64,000 nt of DNA. It comes from Vibrio agarilyticus. GTDB taxonomy: Bacteria > Pseudomonadota > Gammaproteobacteria > Enterobacterales > Vibrionaceae. The notes beneath the pieces are model-generated. The model searched no databases. It was not told where the DNA came from and saw only the letters and a program-made list of their open reading frames with translations. This document shows positions 44,890-53,976 of this stretch, in pieces (the stretch's first letter is position 1; each line of letters begins with the position of its first letter). The position numbers and the translations under genes were made by a program. The stretch spans positions 61,529 through 125,528 of the forward strand of contig NZ_JABAIK010000012.1 of the NCBI RefSeq assembly GCF_012641465.1, read 5' to 3'.

Positions 44890-45730
44890 CCAGAGATGAA
44901 CTAGACTCGCTCTCGCAGGATGTGATAGCACTCATTGGGTTGAAAATGAGTTTTCGGTCTTTGAGCTTGTTGATGATGTGTTGCGCGGCTTAATGATTGA
45001 CTTAGCAGGTTCGCTTCGTAAATGAGCCACGGTTGACTGGCGCAAGCGTAAAAGCGTCCGTGCTCGTATGTGTAACTTAGTCCGCCGACTGCCGCGCTGT
45101 TGGAAGTATTAGTCAGATGTAGCCGAACAAGCAATCAAGTCTGTTCTTGAGCAAGCTGAGGTGCTTGCTTACAGTTGGTATGCTAAATAACTTATAGATG
45201 ATACAAGGCAGGCCTTGATTTTTGATTTCTTTATTGTGGTAGGCCTGGCTTTCGCCAGTAAACTAGCCAGTTTGTCGCTATGATGGCGAGTCGCAGTTGC
45301 TTGAGTACGTGAGTACAAGCATGTTTTATATAAAGGTAAAATTAAGACTTGTACTCACCCATAAAATAATAGTCGAGATTGGACTCTGTTCTCGCGAAGC
45401 GAGGTAAAGATCAAAAGGTGAATTTAAAAGATCACTAGCGATGCTAAAGAGCAGGGCAGCATAATCAGAAGCCAACAATGATACTTGTTGACTAAAGTTT
45501 GGTTGGGACTCGTCATTATTCAGCACTCAGAGACCGTTGAGAACCCAAATAACCTGAAGAAAATCTACCAATCAGCCACTGAAAATGAGACGCTGTTGAT
45601 TTTTGAGCTGATCTCTGACCGATGGGGTAGTCAGTATTCTCAAATTAAGACTTATTACTAAAGGCAATAAGCAGTGAGAGCGACATGATCGTGCTAATAG
45701 AGCTGTAGCTCGGAACTGCCCCGATATTTG
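44890..45730. repeat. Large non-coding repeat, left copy (interrupted)
   Basis: This stretch has no intact gene. It matches 53977-54715 in the same orientation over most of its length, with clear blocks such as ACTTATAGATGATACAAGGC, GGCCTGGCTTTCGCCAGTAA, TTATATAAAGGTAAAATTAA, TCTCGCGAAGCGAGGTAAAG and GCAGTGAGAGCGAC. Copies differ by many substitutions and small indels. In this copy an IS256-like fragment (45533-45661) breaks the right part. It contains the hairpin CTCGC-GAA-GCGAG. The nature of the repeat is unknown; it may be a decayed insertion element. Confidence 0.75.
45533..45661 (+). pseudogene. IS256-family transposase fragment
   Basis: The frame reads NLKKIYQSATENETLLIFEL then ISDRWGSQYSQI and stops. 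This resembles the central part of IS256-type transposases (LKxIYQAxTxxxALxxLxxFxxKWxxKYPxI). Start and end are missing. It lies inside the left large repeat and interrupts a segment that is continuous in the right copy. Confidence 0.55.
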
Positions 45731-45888
45731 CTGGTGAAGACACGTACCACCTAAGGAGTGGAATCAAGTTAAGGGGATAATTGAGAATATTGCGTATCTA
45801 GTGAATGATGAGATGGCTCAAATGCCTGCCTGATATCAATAGGTATTTTTAATGAGCAATTCACTTATTTTTGAACCAATATCATGGG
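45662..45888. other. Gap with end of left repeat and degenerate sequence
   Basis: The first ~70 bp complete the left large repeat. The rest contains an open stretch PPKEWNQVKGIIENIAYLVN ending at a TGA near 45833, too short to assign and without a start. No other feature is visible. Confidence 0.3.
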
Positions 45889-46027
45889 TATATGCCCAAA
45901 TAACTTGAAGTTGCAGGTAGGCGGCAAACGAACAAAGCCTCTGAGCACCTCGTGAAGATAGATAGACTATGTGATGAGGTTTATGAGAGCCAACTAACAA
46001 CCCTGCGGCTTCAAGTAGAATGGGTAT
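45889..46027. repeat. ERIC-like palindromic repeat (reverse orientation)
   Basis: Starts TATATGCCCAAATAACTTGAA and ends CTTCAAGTAGAATGGGTATA, with GAACAAAGCCTCTGAGCACC and CTATGTGATGAGGTTTATGA inside. It is the only full ERIC-like element to the right of ackA in this window. Confidence 0.85.
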
Positions 46028-46093
46028 AGTAATTCTATCGTTTCAATTAATGTGATTTGACGTGAAAAAATTATTTTATTCATAGGAGTTATT

Positions 46094-46759
46094 ATGGTCC
46101 TTGCTACTACAACCTCAGCTAATGAGATTAATAAAGACTTGTACCAACTGGAAGATACCGTTCAAGACATGGAAGGTAATGTTTATCGAACGGTGACCAT
46201 CGGTGGGCAGATTTGGTTAGCTGAAGGGTTGAGGAGTACCAAGTTCCAAGACGGATCCGCTGTTAGGTCTGGCGTCATTCCAAAAGATGACAAGGCGAAT
46301 TTGTTGAAATATGGTCGACTATACAGCTGGCATGACGTCGCAGATGAACGAAATTTATGTCCAGAGGGGTGGAGAGTCGCGACAGATGAGGACTGGAAAA
46401 CGCTTGAACGAAGCATAGGTATGCCTGAAGAGGAAATTCACCAAGAAGGCTGGCGAGGTGGTGACCAACAGCTTGGCTTGCAACTAAAGGAGACACAAAC
46501 GGATGGGCCATTTAAAAAAGTGGATCAGTCTCTAGTTAATAAACATCGCTTCTTTGCGAGACCTGCTGGCGTTAAGTGGAACGGTTTTTACATCACTGAG
46601 GGTGCTTATACTGAATTTTGGACAGCAGATAGCGCGTCTGACACCAAAGGTATTATTCGTACACTGGCTTACTCTTGGTGGAATGCGCACAAAGGCGAAA
46701 TTCGTCGTGCTACGAGCTCAAAAGATTATATGTTTAGTGTTCGCTGTGTAAAACTTTGA
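46094..46759 (+). CDS. FISUMP-domain protein, probably frameshifted at the signal peptide
   Basis: The 221-aa product is one FISUMP domain (Fibrobacter succinogenes major paralogous domain): QDMEGNVYRTVTIGGQIWLA near residue 19, YGRLYSWHDVADERNLCPEG, WRVATDEDW, and FSVRCVKL at the end. These are usually exported proteins of unknown role. The ATG at 46094 has AGGAG before it, but the residues encoded just upstream in the same frame (KIILFIGVIM) join VLATTTSA to make a perfect signal peptide. A GTG at 46062 followed by six A's would enter this frame if one more A were present. So the gene may be a frameshift mutant, a phase-variable gene or a sequencing error. Confidence 0.82.
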   Translation: MVLATTTSANEINKDLYQLEDTVQDMEGNVYRTVTIGGQIWLAEGLRSTKFQDGSAVRSGVIPKDDKANLLKYGRLYSWHDVADERNLCPEGWRVATDEDWKTLERSIGMPEEEIHQEGWRGGDQQLGLQLKETQTDGPFKKVDQSLVNKHRFFARPAGVKWNGFYITEGAYTEFWTADSASDTKGIIRTLAYSWWNAHKGEIRRATSSKDYMFSVRCVKL

Positions 46760-46838
46760 ATTTGAGCCCGTAATTATCTTAACAATATAAACAGCGCTTT
46801 TATGACCGCGCTTCTAGTTCAGACACTATGTATTCGAT

Positions 46839-46976
46839 ATGATTACTTCATCAATTTTAATTACCGGCGCAAATTCTAGACTTGGCTTTGAGGCGGCTAA
46901 GCGGTTCGTTCAAAGAAAAGTCATTTCCAAATCATTTTGGTATGCCGTAGTGAAGCGCGAGCGAAAAGCGTCATAG
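46839..46976 (+). pseudogene. Truncated short-chain dehydrogenase (N-terminal fragment)
   Basis: The 45-codon frame starts MITSSILITGANSRLGFEA, which is the first strand and cofactor loop (TGxNSxLG) of a classical SDR, then runs into unrelated residues and stops. The remaining ~200 residues of the family are absent. It is an isolated remnant between the FISUMP gene and gajB. Confidence 0.7.
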
Positions 46977-47059
46977 GTGTTTCCCCTTTTTGTGAGCGGA
47001 TTTTTAGTATAAAGGCGTTACGATACTAATAAAGTACGATCTTATCACGCTAGTCAGAG

Positions 47060-47081
47060 TGAGCCGTTCTGGCTCATTTTT
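47060..47081. terminator. Hairpin with U tract before gajB 3' end
   Basis: TGAGCC pairs with GGCTCA around GTTCT, followed by TTTTT on the plus strand. It could end transcription from the FISUMP side. Confidence 0.65.
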
Positions 47082-47197
47082 GCCCCAAAACGAGTTACAA
47101 CCAGTGTCAAAAAATTATTCACAGGGTCGTTAGATATAACACATGTTTTGAGTTAGTCTTCTACTAGACTCCATCGGTGTTTTTGGTCAGATGCATA

Positions 47198-48568
47198 CTA
47201 GTTATGAGTAACGAATCCTAGTGCTCCCACAGAATCTCTAACAGCCGCCATATCTTCTTTAGCGAGTAACTCGTGATCTAAAGCCAACACCAGCCTCTTC
47301 TTAGCACGAGTAAGAGCGACATAAACTTTTTTCCATTCTTTATTAAATCGGTTTGCTTCGCTAATACCATTTTGGGTCAAGTACTTCAGGGTATTAGAGC
47401 TAAGTATGATTACACACACATCAGCATCCAGTCCCTTGATAGACTCGATACTTTGGACTTTGAATTGAACGTCATTTCCTGTACAAGAATTGCACAGCTC
47501 ATACAGTTGGGCGAAGTGCTGACCATTAAGTGTCAAGCCATGACTGGCTTTTAGCTTATTGATGGCAATTCTTGCACCGACTTCGGCAACATCGTCCATA
47601 AAGTCAGAAAAAGCTGCTTTAACAAACAAAGCTTTGTCTTTCTTGTGGTTAGAATCACGAATCATTTCCTCGATCTCTCGTGGGAATACGTGTTTGTGTT
47701 TAGACGAAGTTGTATAGCGACCATTCTTTTTGTCGATACAAACAAGTTGTTTTGTATCTAAGTAGTTCGTTAGTAGCTCGTCATATCGTTCGTCCGTCGA
47801 TTCAATGTACATAAGTTCACCAACCATTTCTGATAGTGACTTTTGTTGCTGATCTTCGTAGCAGAAGCTGTTTGAGACCGCTAGTATCTCTGTGGGTACT
47901 CGTCTGGTTTGATTGTTGATCGGTAGTATGGTCGCGTATTTTTTTTGAGCTACTTTTCGAACAAAAGCATCAAGATCTTGGGGAAACTTGATTGCTTGTT
48001 TGGGATCTCCGATCATGTATACATCAATATCGTTGCAGCCTAGAACTTCGAAAAAGCGGAGTGCATCTTTATCTAAGTCTTGGACTTCGTCGATGAATAT
48101 CTTATCAAAGCAGCTTCCTAGAATAGCTAATAGTCTGCGGACTTTTGCTTTCTTCGCTTTGTTGTTGTGCTTGCTGGTGGTTTCATCAACAATTTGTTTA
48201 GCGATGTTATATACATTATCTGTATGAATGACATTAATCTTTTTAAGTCGTGCAAAAAGACCATTCTTGTACTTAGGATTCGATATCATAATTGATGTGT
48301 CGTTATACACATCACCGAGAGTGAATGACGAGAACGGGTAGATGATTTCGTTCAACAAGAAGCTATGTACTGTCTGTATACAGAGGTTCGACGGAATAAA
48401 GCCATGTTGTTTGATTATCTCTTGCTCTATCTTTGCTGTTGCTGAGTTTGTGTATGTCAGTGCAAATGTCTTTTTGTGACTAGTACAAGCTTTGATGTGA
48501 TCTATCAAAGTCTTTGCTAAACCATAAGTTTTCCCAGCACCTGCACCAGCGATTTGTACTTCTATCAT
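47198..48568 (-). CDS. gajB: Gabija GajB-like UvrD/Rep helicase
   Basis: The 456-aa protein is a short SF1 helicase. Walker A is GAGAGKTY (residues 8-15), motif Ia FALTYTNSA near 35, Walker B IFIDEVQDLD (157-166), motif III GDPKQAI near 187, motif IV region NNQTRRVPTEIL near 218, motif V SIESIKGLDAD (373-383) and motif VI YVALTRAKKRLVL (416-428). Small size and the preceding GajA-like gene match Gabija, a phage-defence complex in which GajB acts with the GajA nuclease. Its start overlaps the gajA stop by 4 bp. Family assignment rests on domain architecture and pairing, not on a search. Confidence 0.85.
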   Translation of the reverse strand: MIEVQIAGAGAGKTYGLAKTLIDHIKACTSHKKTFALTYTNSATAKIEQEIIKQHGFIPSNLCIQTVHSFLLNEIIYPFSSFTLGDVYNDTSIMISNPKYKNGLFARLKKINVIHTDNVYNIAKQIVDETTSKHNNKAKKAKVRRLLAILGSCFDKIFIDEVQDLDKDALRFFEVLGCNDIDVYMIGDPKQAIKFPQDLDAFVRKVAQKKYATILPINNQTRRVPTEILAVSNSFCYEDQQQKSLSEMVGELMYIESTDERYDELLTNYLDTKQLVCIDKKNGRYTTSSKHKHVFPREIEEMIRDSNHKKDKALFVKAAFSDFMDDVAEVGARIAINKLKASHGLTLNGQHFAQLYELCNSCTGNDVQFKVQSIESIKGLDADVCVIILSSNTLKYLTQNGISEANRFNKEWKKVYVALTRAKKRLVLALDHELLAKEDMAAVRDSVGALGFVTHN

Positions 48569-50262
48569 GATACCGCCTCGATGACGTCAGCTATGTGAGC
48601 CGGCAACTTGATATCCAGTGGGTTCTCTTCATCAACCATCGCATCACATACATCAAGCATTCTTGCTGTTTTACCATTAATCATGTGATCGGACACTGCG
48701 GTGAGGTCGCCTTCCATTTTGAATAAACCATTCAGCAAAGCTAGGTTGTTTTCTGTTTCTACTAAATCAATCTCAAGTGTGTAGTATTTTGTTGTTCTTA
48801 CAGTGACATTCGCATGCGTTGTGTCATAAGCATTGTGTCTGGCTTTAGCTGCTTCTGAGTCGTCATAATCACGGACGACCCCAATTTTTTTGTTCTGGTT
48901 ATCTTTGTTCAAGGTGAGCCATATATCTAAGAAAGTGGTGTAGCCGCGTTGACCAATTGGAATAATATCAATGTCGTTGAGGGCTTGTTGTTTAGACAAA
49001 TAAGTGCTGATCAGCATTTCTTCCGTCGGGCCCTCTACGAGAATGACTTTGTTCGCAAACAGCAGCTTTAGGATGTCGAAGTTAGGTCTCTTTCTTAGGT
49101 AGTCAACTAACTTAGTCGGAGTATCAGACAGACTAATTGCTTTCTCGCCAGTAAACGCCAACACATTAGAGATCTTTAGCTTGTTGATGATCGATGGGTT
49201 ATGGGTCGAAATGATAGTTTGTACAAGCGAGCCGCTGTTGCGTGAGCTTTTCTCAATGAAGTCTCTTACTAAACGAAGGTTGTTAACGCTCAAGTGTGCT
49301 TCTGGTTCTTCTATGCAACACAAATTGAACGTATCACCACATGACTTGTAGTAAGCAAATAAGATGAGTATGTAGATAAGATTTCGTTGTCCTAAGCCTT
49401 TTTGGTACAGAAATTCATTACCGTATTTCAAAGTGATGTTCGATAAGATGTTCTTTAAGTTAGGCAGGTTGGGAGTGCACTCAAGCTGCTTAATAATACT
49501 GTCGTAATTCTCGAAATCGTCATTAGCACCAATGACTTTGTCGAATGTTTCAGTTTTTTCAATAGCACTAAAGAACTCAGAGTAGGCGGTATTGATCTGA
49601 CCTTTGTCGTCATCGTTGAGAGTGTTCATAAGCAGCTTGGTGAAAATGCTATTGGACTTCATTGAACTGCTTTCTGAGAAGTCATCTCGCTCGGCATTGA
49701 TGCTATGGACACTGACGTGTTTTAAGTCACTGTATGCGATAGGCTTTTCGTTGTTCACAGATACGATTTGGTAGTCGTATAGCTCAACGGGTAGAGTAAA
49801 CCAGTTAATATCATCTAACGTCTTACCAGCGAGCGATTTCTTCACGACTTCAAGCAAGTCTTTGTCGTCTTTAGGTTTAAAGTCGTATCTGATTTTGTAT
49901 GTTTCTTCGTCTCCATCAGCAACAATCCACTTAGCCAACAGAGCTGTTTCATAAGCATCTTTCGGATCTGCGAACTCTACGGTTACGGATACTTTAGGGA
50001 TCTTTGTAAGCTGATTCTCTTCAGTTTCATCATCGACAACAGACTTGAGAAAATCAATAACGGCATCTTTGTTGATATCAGACACACTCAAACGCTTCTG
50101 GTTGAAGTCTATTTGGTTGCCGCTTAACGGTAACGAAAGTGCGGTGAAAAAGTTCGTCTTACCAGTATCGTTTTCACCAATGACAACTGTTAGCTGCTGA
50201 AGCTGTGCTTTGAAAAAGCGGAAGCTGCGGTAGTTTTTGATCGTTACCTTTCTGATGTACAT
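48565..50262 (-). CDS. gajA: Gabija GajA-like OLD-family ATPase/TOPRIM nuclease
   Basis: The start at 50262 (MYIRKVTIKNYRSFRFF) has AGGGA upstream and is the standard OLD-type N-terminus; an earlier Met at 50283 lacks a ribosome site. The 565-aa protein has an ABC-type ATPase: Walker A GENDTGKTN (29-37), signature-like QKGLGQRNLIYI near 287, Walker B CCIEEPEAHL (315-324) and STHNP (352-356). A TOPRIM nuclease follows, with VEGPTEEML near 409 and RDYDDS (464-469). GajA proteins are sequence-specific DNA-nicking enzymes held inactive by nucleotides and released during phage infection; that is known for the family, not shown here. Size agrees with characterised GajA (~580 aa). Confidence 0.86.
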   Translation of the reverse strand: MYIRKVTIKNYRSFRFFKAQLQQLTVVIGENDTGKTNFFTALSLPLSGNQIDFNQKRLSVSDINKDAVIDFLKSVVDDETEENQLTKIPKVSVTVEFADPKDAYETALLAKWIVADGDEETYKIRYDFKPKDDKDLLEVVKKSLAGKTLDDINWFTLPVELYDYQIVSVNNEKPIAYSDLKHVSVHSINAERDDFSESSSMKSNSIFTKLLMNTLNDDDKGQINTAYSEFFSAIEKTETFDKVIGANDDFENYDSIIKQLECTPNLPNLKNILSNITLKYGNEFLYQKGLGQRNLIYILILFAYYKSCGDTFNLCCIEEPEAHLSVNNLRLVRDFIEKSSRNSGSLVQTIISTHNPSIINKLKISNVLAFTGEKAISLSDTPTKLVDYLRKRPNFDILKLLFANKVILVEGPTEEMLISTYLSKQQALNDIDIIPIGQRGYTTFLDIWLTLNKDNQNKKIGVVRDYDDSEAAKARHNAYDTTHANVTVRTTKYYTLEIDLVETENNLALLNGLFKMEGDLTAVSDHMINGKTARMLDVCDAMVDEENPLDIKLPAHIADVIEAVS

Positions 50263-50505
50263 AGGAATTTCCCTAAAAAGCATACAAGCGAATATGCCAC
50301 TAATGTACTACAAGTCATGTGGTTACTGTATTGTTCCAACTACTTGTTGGTGCCTAAGTGTGATCGCACGTAACTCGGAAATGTCCAGAAACGAGCCTGC
50401 ACGATCACCGGTGGATATGTGATCACCAAGCGATTTGGATTACCTTTCCCTCAGTCAGGGAGATTCAGTTTTCTTTCAATCTGACAGCTTTGCTGTGCAA
50501 ACAAA
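50263..50505. other. Gap between the gajA start and the DUF5666 gene terminator
   Basis: These ~240 bp should contain the gajA promoter on the minus strand. Short open frames on the plus strand have no family resemblance. Confidence 0.35.
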
Positions 50506-50529
50506 AAACCAGCGCATCAGCGCTGGTTT
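50506..50529 (-). terminator. Terminator of the DUF5666 gene
   Basis: AAACCAGCG pairs with CGCTGGTTT around CATCAG. On the minus strand it is followed by a TTTTTTGT stretch, so it ends the DUF5666 transcript. Confidence 0.85.
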
Positions 50530-50585
50530 AACATGTTGTATTCATGTCACATCAAGTGCCAATTGCTTTTGTGCATTATTGCTGC

Positions 50586-51776
50586 TTAGTCGTCACAGCC
50601 ATTATCGCTACTGTCATCTTCTACGTCGATGCTACGAGCAATGTACTGCCCTTCAAATAGGTGACCTTCTATTTCGACGTATTGCCTGTGCAGTTCATCA
50701 AAATTAGCCAGATCTTCGTAATGGGTTAGGTTATCTACGCTAACAGTGAACTGTTCATTTGAACATACATCGGTGATAGTGAACATTTTTAGTTCAGAAT
50801 TTGAAACGAGTGCGTACCCTTCGATCCCAAACTCGTTTTGTTCCCAATCGTTGTCATCGTTGCCGTCTTCAAACTCAATCTCTTTTGCCATGAGCTTGTT
50901 TTTGTTGTTTTTCAATTCAACGTCAACCCAAGCACCTGCGACGAGGTCACGATGGTCACCGTAGAAACCGTCATCATATTCGGTTGAGCTCACGGTTTGA
51001 ATCTGTGCGCTGTAGTTCAGTTCAAATGAACGCGGTTTGCCATCAGGGCCGCGATTAACAAAAGTTACGATACCCTCGATCTCGCCATCGTTAGGGATGT
51101 CAGTGTAATCGTCACGCGTGATCTTTTCTGCGCGCAGTATGCTACTGTCAGTATCGTACATACCAATCACCTCGACCCACATGCCGTTGCTTAATGGAAA
51201 CTTAACATTGATATTGCTGAAGTCAACAGTTAGCGAAGCGCCGATCTTAAAGGTGTCGTTGTCAAGTCGGCTTACAAGGCCTTCGGTTTCTGCTTGACCA
51301 TTCCAGTGATTGAACTCGATCACTGAAAGTACGTTGTAGCCCGTTGCCATTGGTAGCGCAGATACCATCACGTTACTGCCAACATGGATGTTGTTGCTTA
51401 ATGTAAACTGAAGCTCAACACCGTTGATCACAAATGATTTTCGGTCTGGTGAAATGCTACCCACTTTACCTGTGAAGGTTGGCTCTAGCGTAACGACAGC
51501 ACCACCAGAGCGGCTAGCGTTATCTTCAGAGATACGTACCATCATATTTTTTGACAAGATCGAGCTTGGTAGCGTCTCATCTTGGTAAGTAGCGGTTAAC
51601 CCATCAAGAGAATAGTTGTAGCCATTGACAGAGATAGCGTCACCAGTAACGTGTTCGATGGAGCCTTGAGAGACGGGAGGTGTTTGTGCCGTGCTAGTTT
51701 CACCGCTGCTGTCACTACCACCGCCACAGCCAACCATAGCGAGAGAGAAAATAGGTAAAATTGCGTAACGTTTCAT
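50586..51776 (-). CDS. DUF5666-type lipoprotein
   Basis: The start at 51776 (MKRYAILPIFSLAMVGCGGG) gives a lipoprotein signal; the frame is open further upstream without features. The 396-aa protein consists of several small beta-rich OB-like units, with recurring phrases such as VNGYNYSLDG, FVINGVELQFT and WVEVIGMYD, of the kind found in DUF5666 proteins. The C-terminus is acidic (VEDDSSDNGCDD). These lipoproteins are common in gamma-proteobacteria, with no known role. It lies beside, but does not seem part of, the Gabija pair. Confidence 0.8.
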   Translation of the reverse strand: MKRYAILPIFSLAMVGCGGGSDSSGETSTAQTPPVSQGSIEHVTGDAISVNGYNYSLDGLTATYQDETLPSSILSKNMMVRISEDNASRSGGAVVTLEPTFTGKVGSISPDRKSFVINGVELQFTLSNNIHVGSNVMVSALPMATGYNVLSVIEFNHWNGQAETEGLVSRLDNDTFKIGASLTVDFSNINVKFPLSNGMWVEVIGMYDTDSSILRAEKITRDDYTDIPNDGEIEGIVTFVNRGPDGKPRSFELNYSAQIQTVSSTEYDDGFYGDHRDLVAGAWVDVELKNNKNKLMAKEIEFEDGNDDNDWEQNEFGIEGYALVSNSELKMFTITDVCSNEQFTVSVDNLTHYEDLANFDELHRQYVEIEGHLFEGQYIARSIDVEDDSSDNGCDD

Positions 51777-52854
51777 AGAATTGCCTATAAATAACAGATG
51801 AGCCCGATTGGCGGAGCGAAAACTAACACAGAAATTTGTAAGAAATTTCTTGGCAATGTCAGGAAAACGACAAATCTGTATTGAATTGGTCAAATGAGCA
51901 ACTCAGACTATTCTGATGCTCACCATAACATGATCAACGGATTGAGTCTGAAATGGCAGATGAGAGCTATCACTGGTGACATAGACACAGGTCTTAACTT
52001 TGAGTTACAAATCCCTGCAAATCGCATTGTGTATACAGTATTTACGTTCTACTCTTTGAGAGTCGATTTGCATGATGAATGGTCTAAAACCACCTTAACT
52101 CAATTGAGTCCTCCATAGGCTTGCAGCGTATCACTTGCTGTTTAGCCTTTTTTTACTGTGATAACTATGGAAAGAGAAGAAATAATTACATTAATTTTAT
52201 TTATCATTGTTATTTGTGTTGGAATTTATTTTTACCCTCAATTTAGTTGATTTTATGTCATTTTTAAAAGAGTGATTTTATCATCATGCTGTTCGGTAAT
52301 ATCTCATGACTTGTGGGTTAATTTATATTCTTTTGTCACTGGTGATGCTCGATAATATAAAATATACTTTTTATTCATGTTGATTGAGGATATTATGGTG
52401 AAAGAATAAATTATAGAGCTAAACAAAAGGATAGATGGCTTAAGGCTTTACCAGCTTACAGCATGGAATAGCAAACATAGAGAGATAATCAATGAAATGA
52501 GCCTAAGAATAAAAAATAGTGCAAAAGAATAAATTCGGAACTACTTTGCTTAAAGGTATAGTTAAATCAAAAAAAAGATATTTTTGAAATGAAGGTGTTA
52601 GCATGTTTTGGTGGTAGCCTTACGCTATTTATTTTTGGTTTTATTGCAGCTCCCCTTTATGAATAAGTTATTAATTTAAATGGACATCAGAATTTTAGAA
52701 AAATTAACGATACTGTGTGTTGTTTTAAGGTTAATAACTATTAGCGTTTGGGGTTATTTATTAATCCCTTAGCCCGAAGGGATAAGGGAGCGCTCCACCT
52801 CGCAGTCGAGACAAATACACATGAAATAATTACAGCAAGTTGATTTTGTCAACA
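51777..52854. other. AT-rich gap with decayed short frames
   Basis: No intact gene is supported over ~1.1 kb. At 52395-52532 a 45-codon frame (after the start: IIELNKRIDGLRLYQLTAWN and so on) is broken by TAA at codon 5. At about 52589 a 25-codon hydrophobic peptide frame follows. A hairpin ATCCCTT-AGCCCG-AAGGGAT lies near 52771. The stretch looks like decayed mobile DNA. Confidence 0.35.
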
Positions 52855-53262
52855 GTGACTTATGCTCAAATTCTGCCTAGCTTATTCGGCCAAATACGTC
52901 GGAAAATCCTTGAGATTTTTGGCGATGACGCTTATTACACAAGAGATTGTCATAAGGGCATTCAGATTAAACGAGCGGTTGCCTGTCAGAAGTTATACGG
53001 CTAAAACCAGCACTGGAAGGTGCGATATGGTTATACAAGAGTTCGCTTTCCGAAACAGCAATGTATCGCGTGAAGCACTTGCGTGGCGGTCGGTTAAGCC
53101 AAAGACAATACAATGCACAAGTTGGTGAAATCTACGCGATGATAAAAGCATTGAATAAAGTGACTAGGCTTGGTATGCCTAAAACTTGCCGTGCGTTCTG
53201 ACAATCAAGCTAACTAGGGTCGCTTTGCTTCGAAAAATAATTACGCAACAAGGCGATGCAAC
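52855..53262 (+). pseudogene. IS5-family transposase remnant
   Basis: One frame reads QILPSLFGQIRRKILEIFGD then DAYYTRDCHKGIQIKRAVAC and QKLYG before a stop. A second frame, ending at 53201, reads SSLSETAMYRVKHLRGGRLS and YNAQVGEIYAMIKALNKVTR. Both are C-terminal segments of IS5-type DDE transposases, including the YRVKxLxGGxLSxRxYNAQ stretch. The part that normally joins them is missing, and there are stops and a frameshift. The GCAACAAGGC text near 53246 resembles an IS end. Confidence 0.75.
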
Positions 53263-53315
53263 GACACGAATATCAACTACGATTTAATATTCAGTCTTAA
53301 TAGTTACATGGAGTT

Positions 53316-53801
53316 ATGAAGATGTCTGATAAACCGATAAAAATATTATTCGTGTGCGTAAAGAAAGGGGTCAGAGCATCAATTGCTAAAGGTATAATGA
53401 ACATCCAGGGTCGTGGAAAGGTTCATGCGTCTGCTGCTAGTTTCGAGAAGGGAGGTATTCCTCAATTTCTAAGAGAAGAAATAATTCGGTTTGTCGAAAT
53501 GCCAACTGATGAAGTCTGTAAGACTGTTTTTGAGTGGAACGAGTTTATTGAACAATTTGATTACGTCATAACTCTGTGTGACGAAAGCGAGGAACAGTGT
53601 GCGATTTTTAATAAAATTACTCACACTATCTCCTCCAATAACCTGTTACGTCGACATTGGTCTATTCCTAACCTTTCGAAAGCTGGAGAATTACAAGGAA
53701 AGGATAGGACTGATTTTGTCGCAAAAGTAATAAGCAAAATAGCTACTGAAGTAGACAACTTCATAGAAACAGAAAACATCAAGACCTTTTCTTGGCAATA
53801 A
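53316..53801 (+). CDS. ArsC-like / low-molecular-weight phosphatase-fold protein
   Basis: The 161-aa protein looks like a thioredoxin-coupled arsenate reductase. The P-loop reads VCVKKGVRASIAKG with an intact C-x5-R-S/A frame near residue 13. DYVITLCDESEEQC near residue 80 holds the second and third cysteines, as in ArsC (VCxxAxxxCP). HWSIPNLSKA corresponds to the HWxxxDPxxA region. Family members usually have CxNxxRSQ at the P-loop, so KKGVRAS is divergent and activity is uncertain. No arsR or arsB gene is near. ATG follows TGGAG. Confidence 0.72.
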   Translation: MKMSDKPIKILFVCVKKGVRASIAKGIMNIQGRGKVHASAASFEKGGIPQFLREEIIRFVEMPTDEVCKTVFEWNEFIEQFDYVITLCDESEEQCAIFNKITHTISSNNLLRRHWSIPNLSKAGELQGKDRTDFVAKVISKIATEVDNFIETENIKTFSWQ

Positions 53802-53976
53802 GTTGGTATCATGCTCCATGAACCCACAGCGCTATATTGTTAGTGTTTCAAGTCCCGTGGCACGAGCGCATCGATAGAGAGTGCCTTGAATTCTGTGTAA
53901 CTGTCTAAAGTTAAGCCTTAATTACCATCGAGGTTCTCGTGCCTGTTGCTGTCCGTACTCTTCTCATTGCCAACTC
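53802..53976. other. Short non-coding stretch before right large repeat
   Basis: No gene is visible. Sequence resembles decayed coding DNA without a clear family. Confidence 0.25.

Noticed and set aside
47198-50262. RecB/AddAB-type or plain OLD repair locus instead of Gabija
   Set aside because: The helicase is far shorter than RecB or UvrD and is directly coupled to an OLD-TOPRIM gene in GajA-GajB order.
51894-52118. 74-codon open frame beginning MSNSDYSDAHHNMIN
   Set aside because: No ribosome site is evident. It starts at the boundary of the DUF5666 gene's upstream region and shows no family features.
52862-53128. 88-codon open frame
   Set aside because: It is a frame shadow of the IS5-type transposase remnant; the other frames show the transposase residues.
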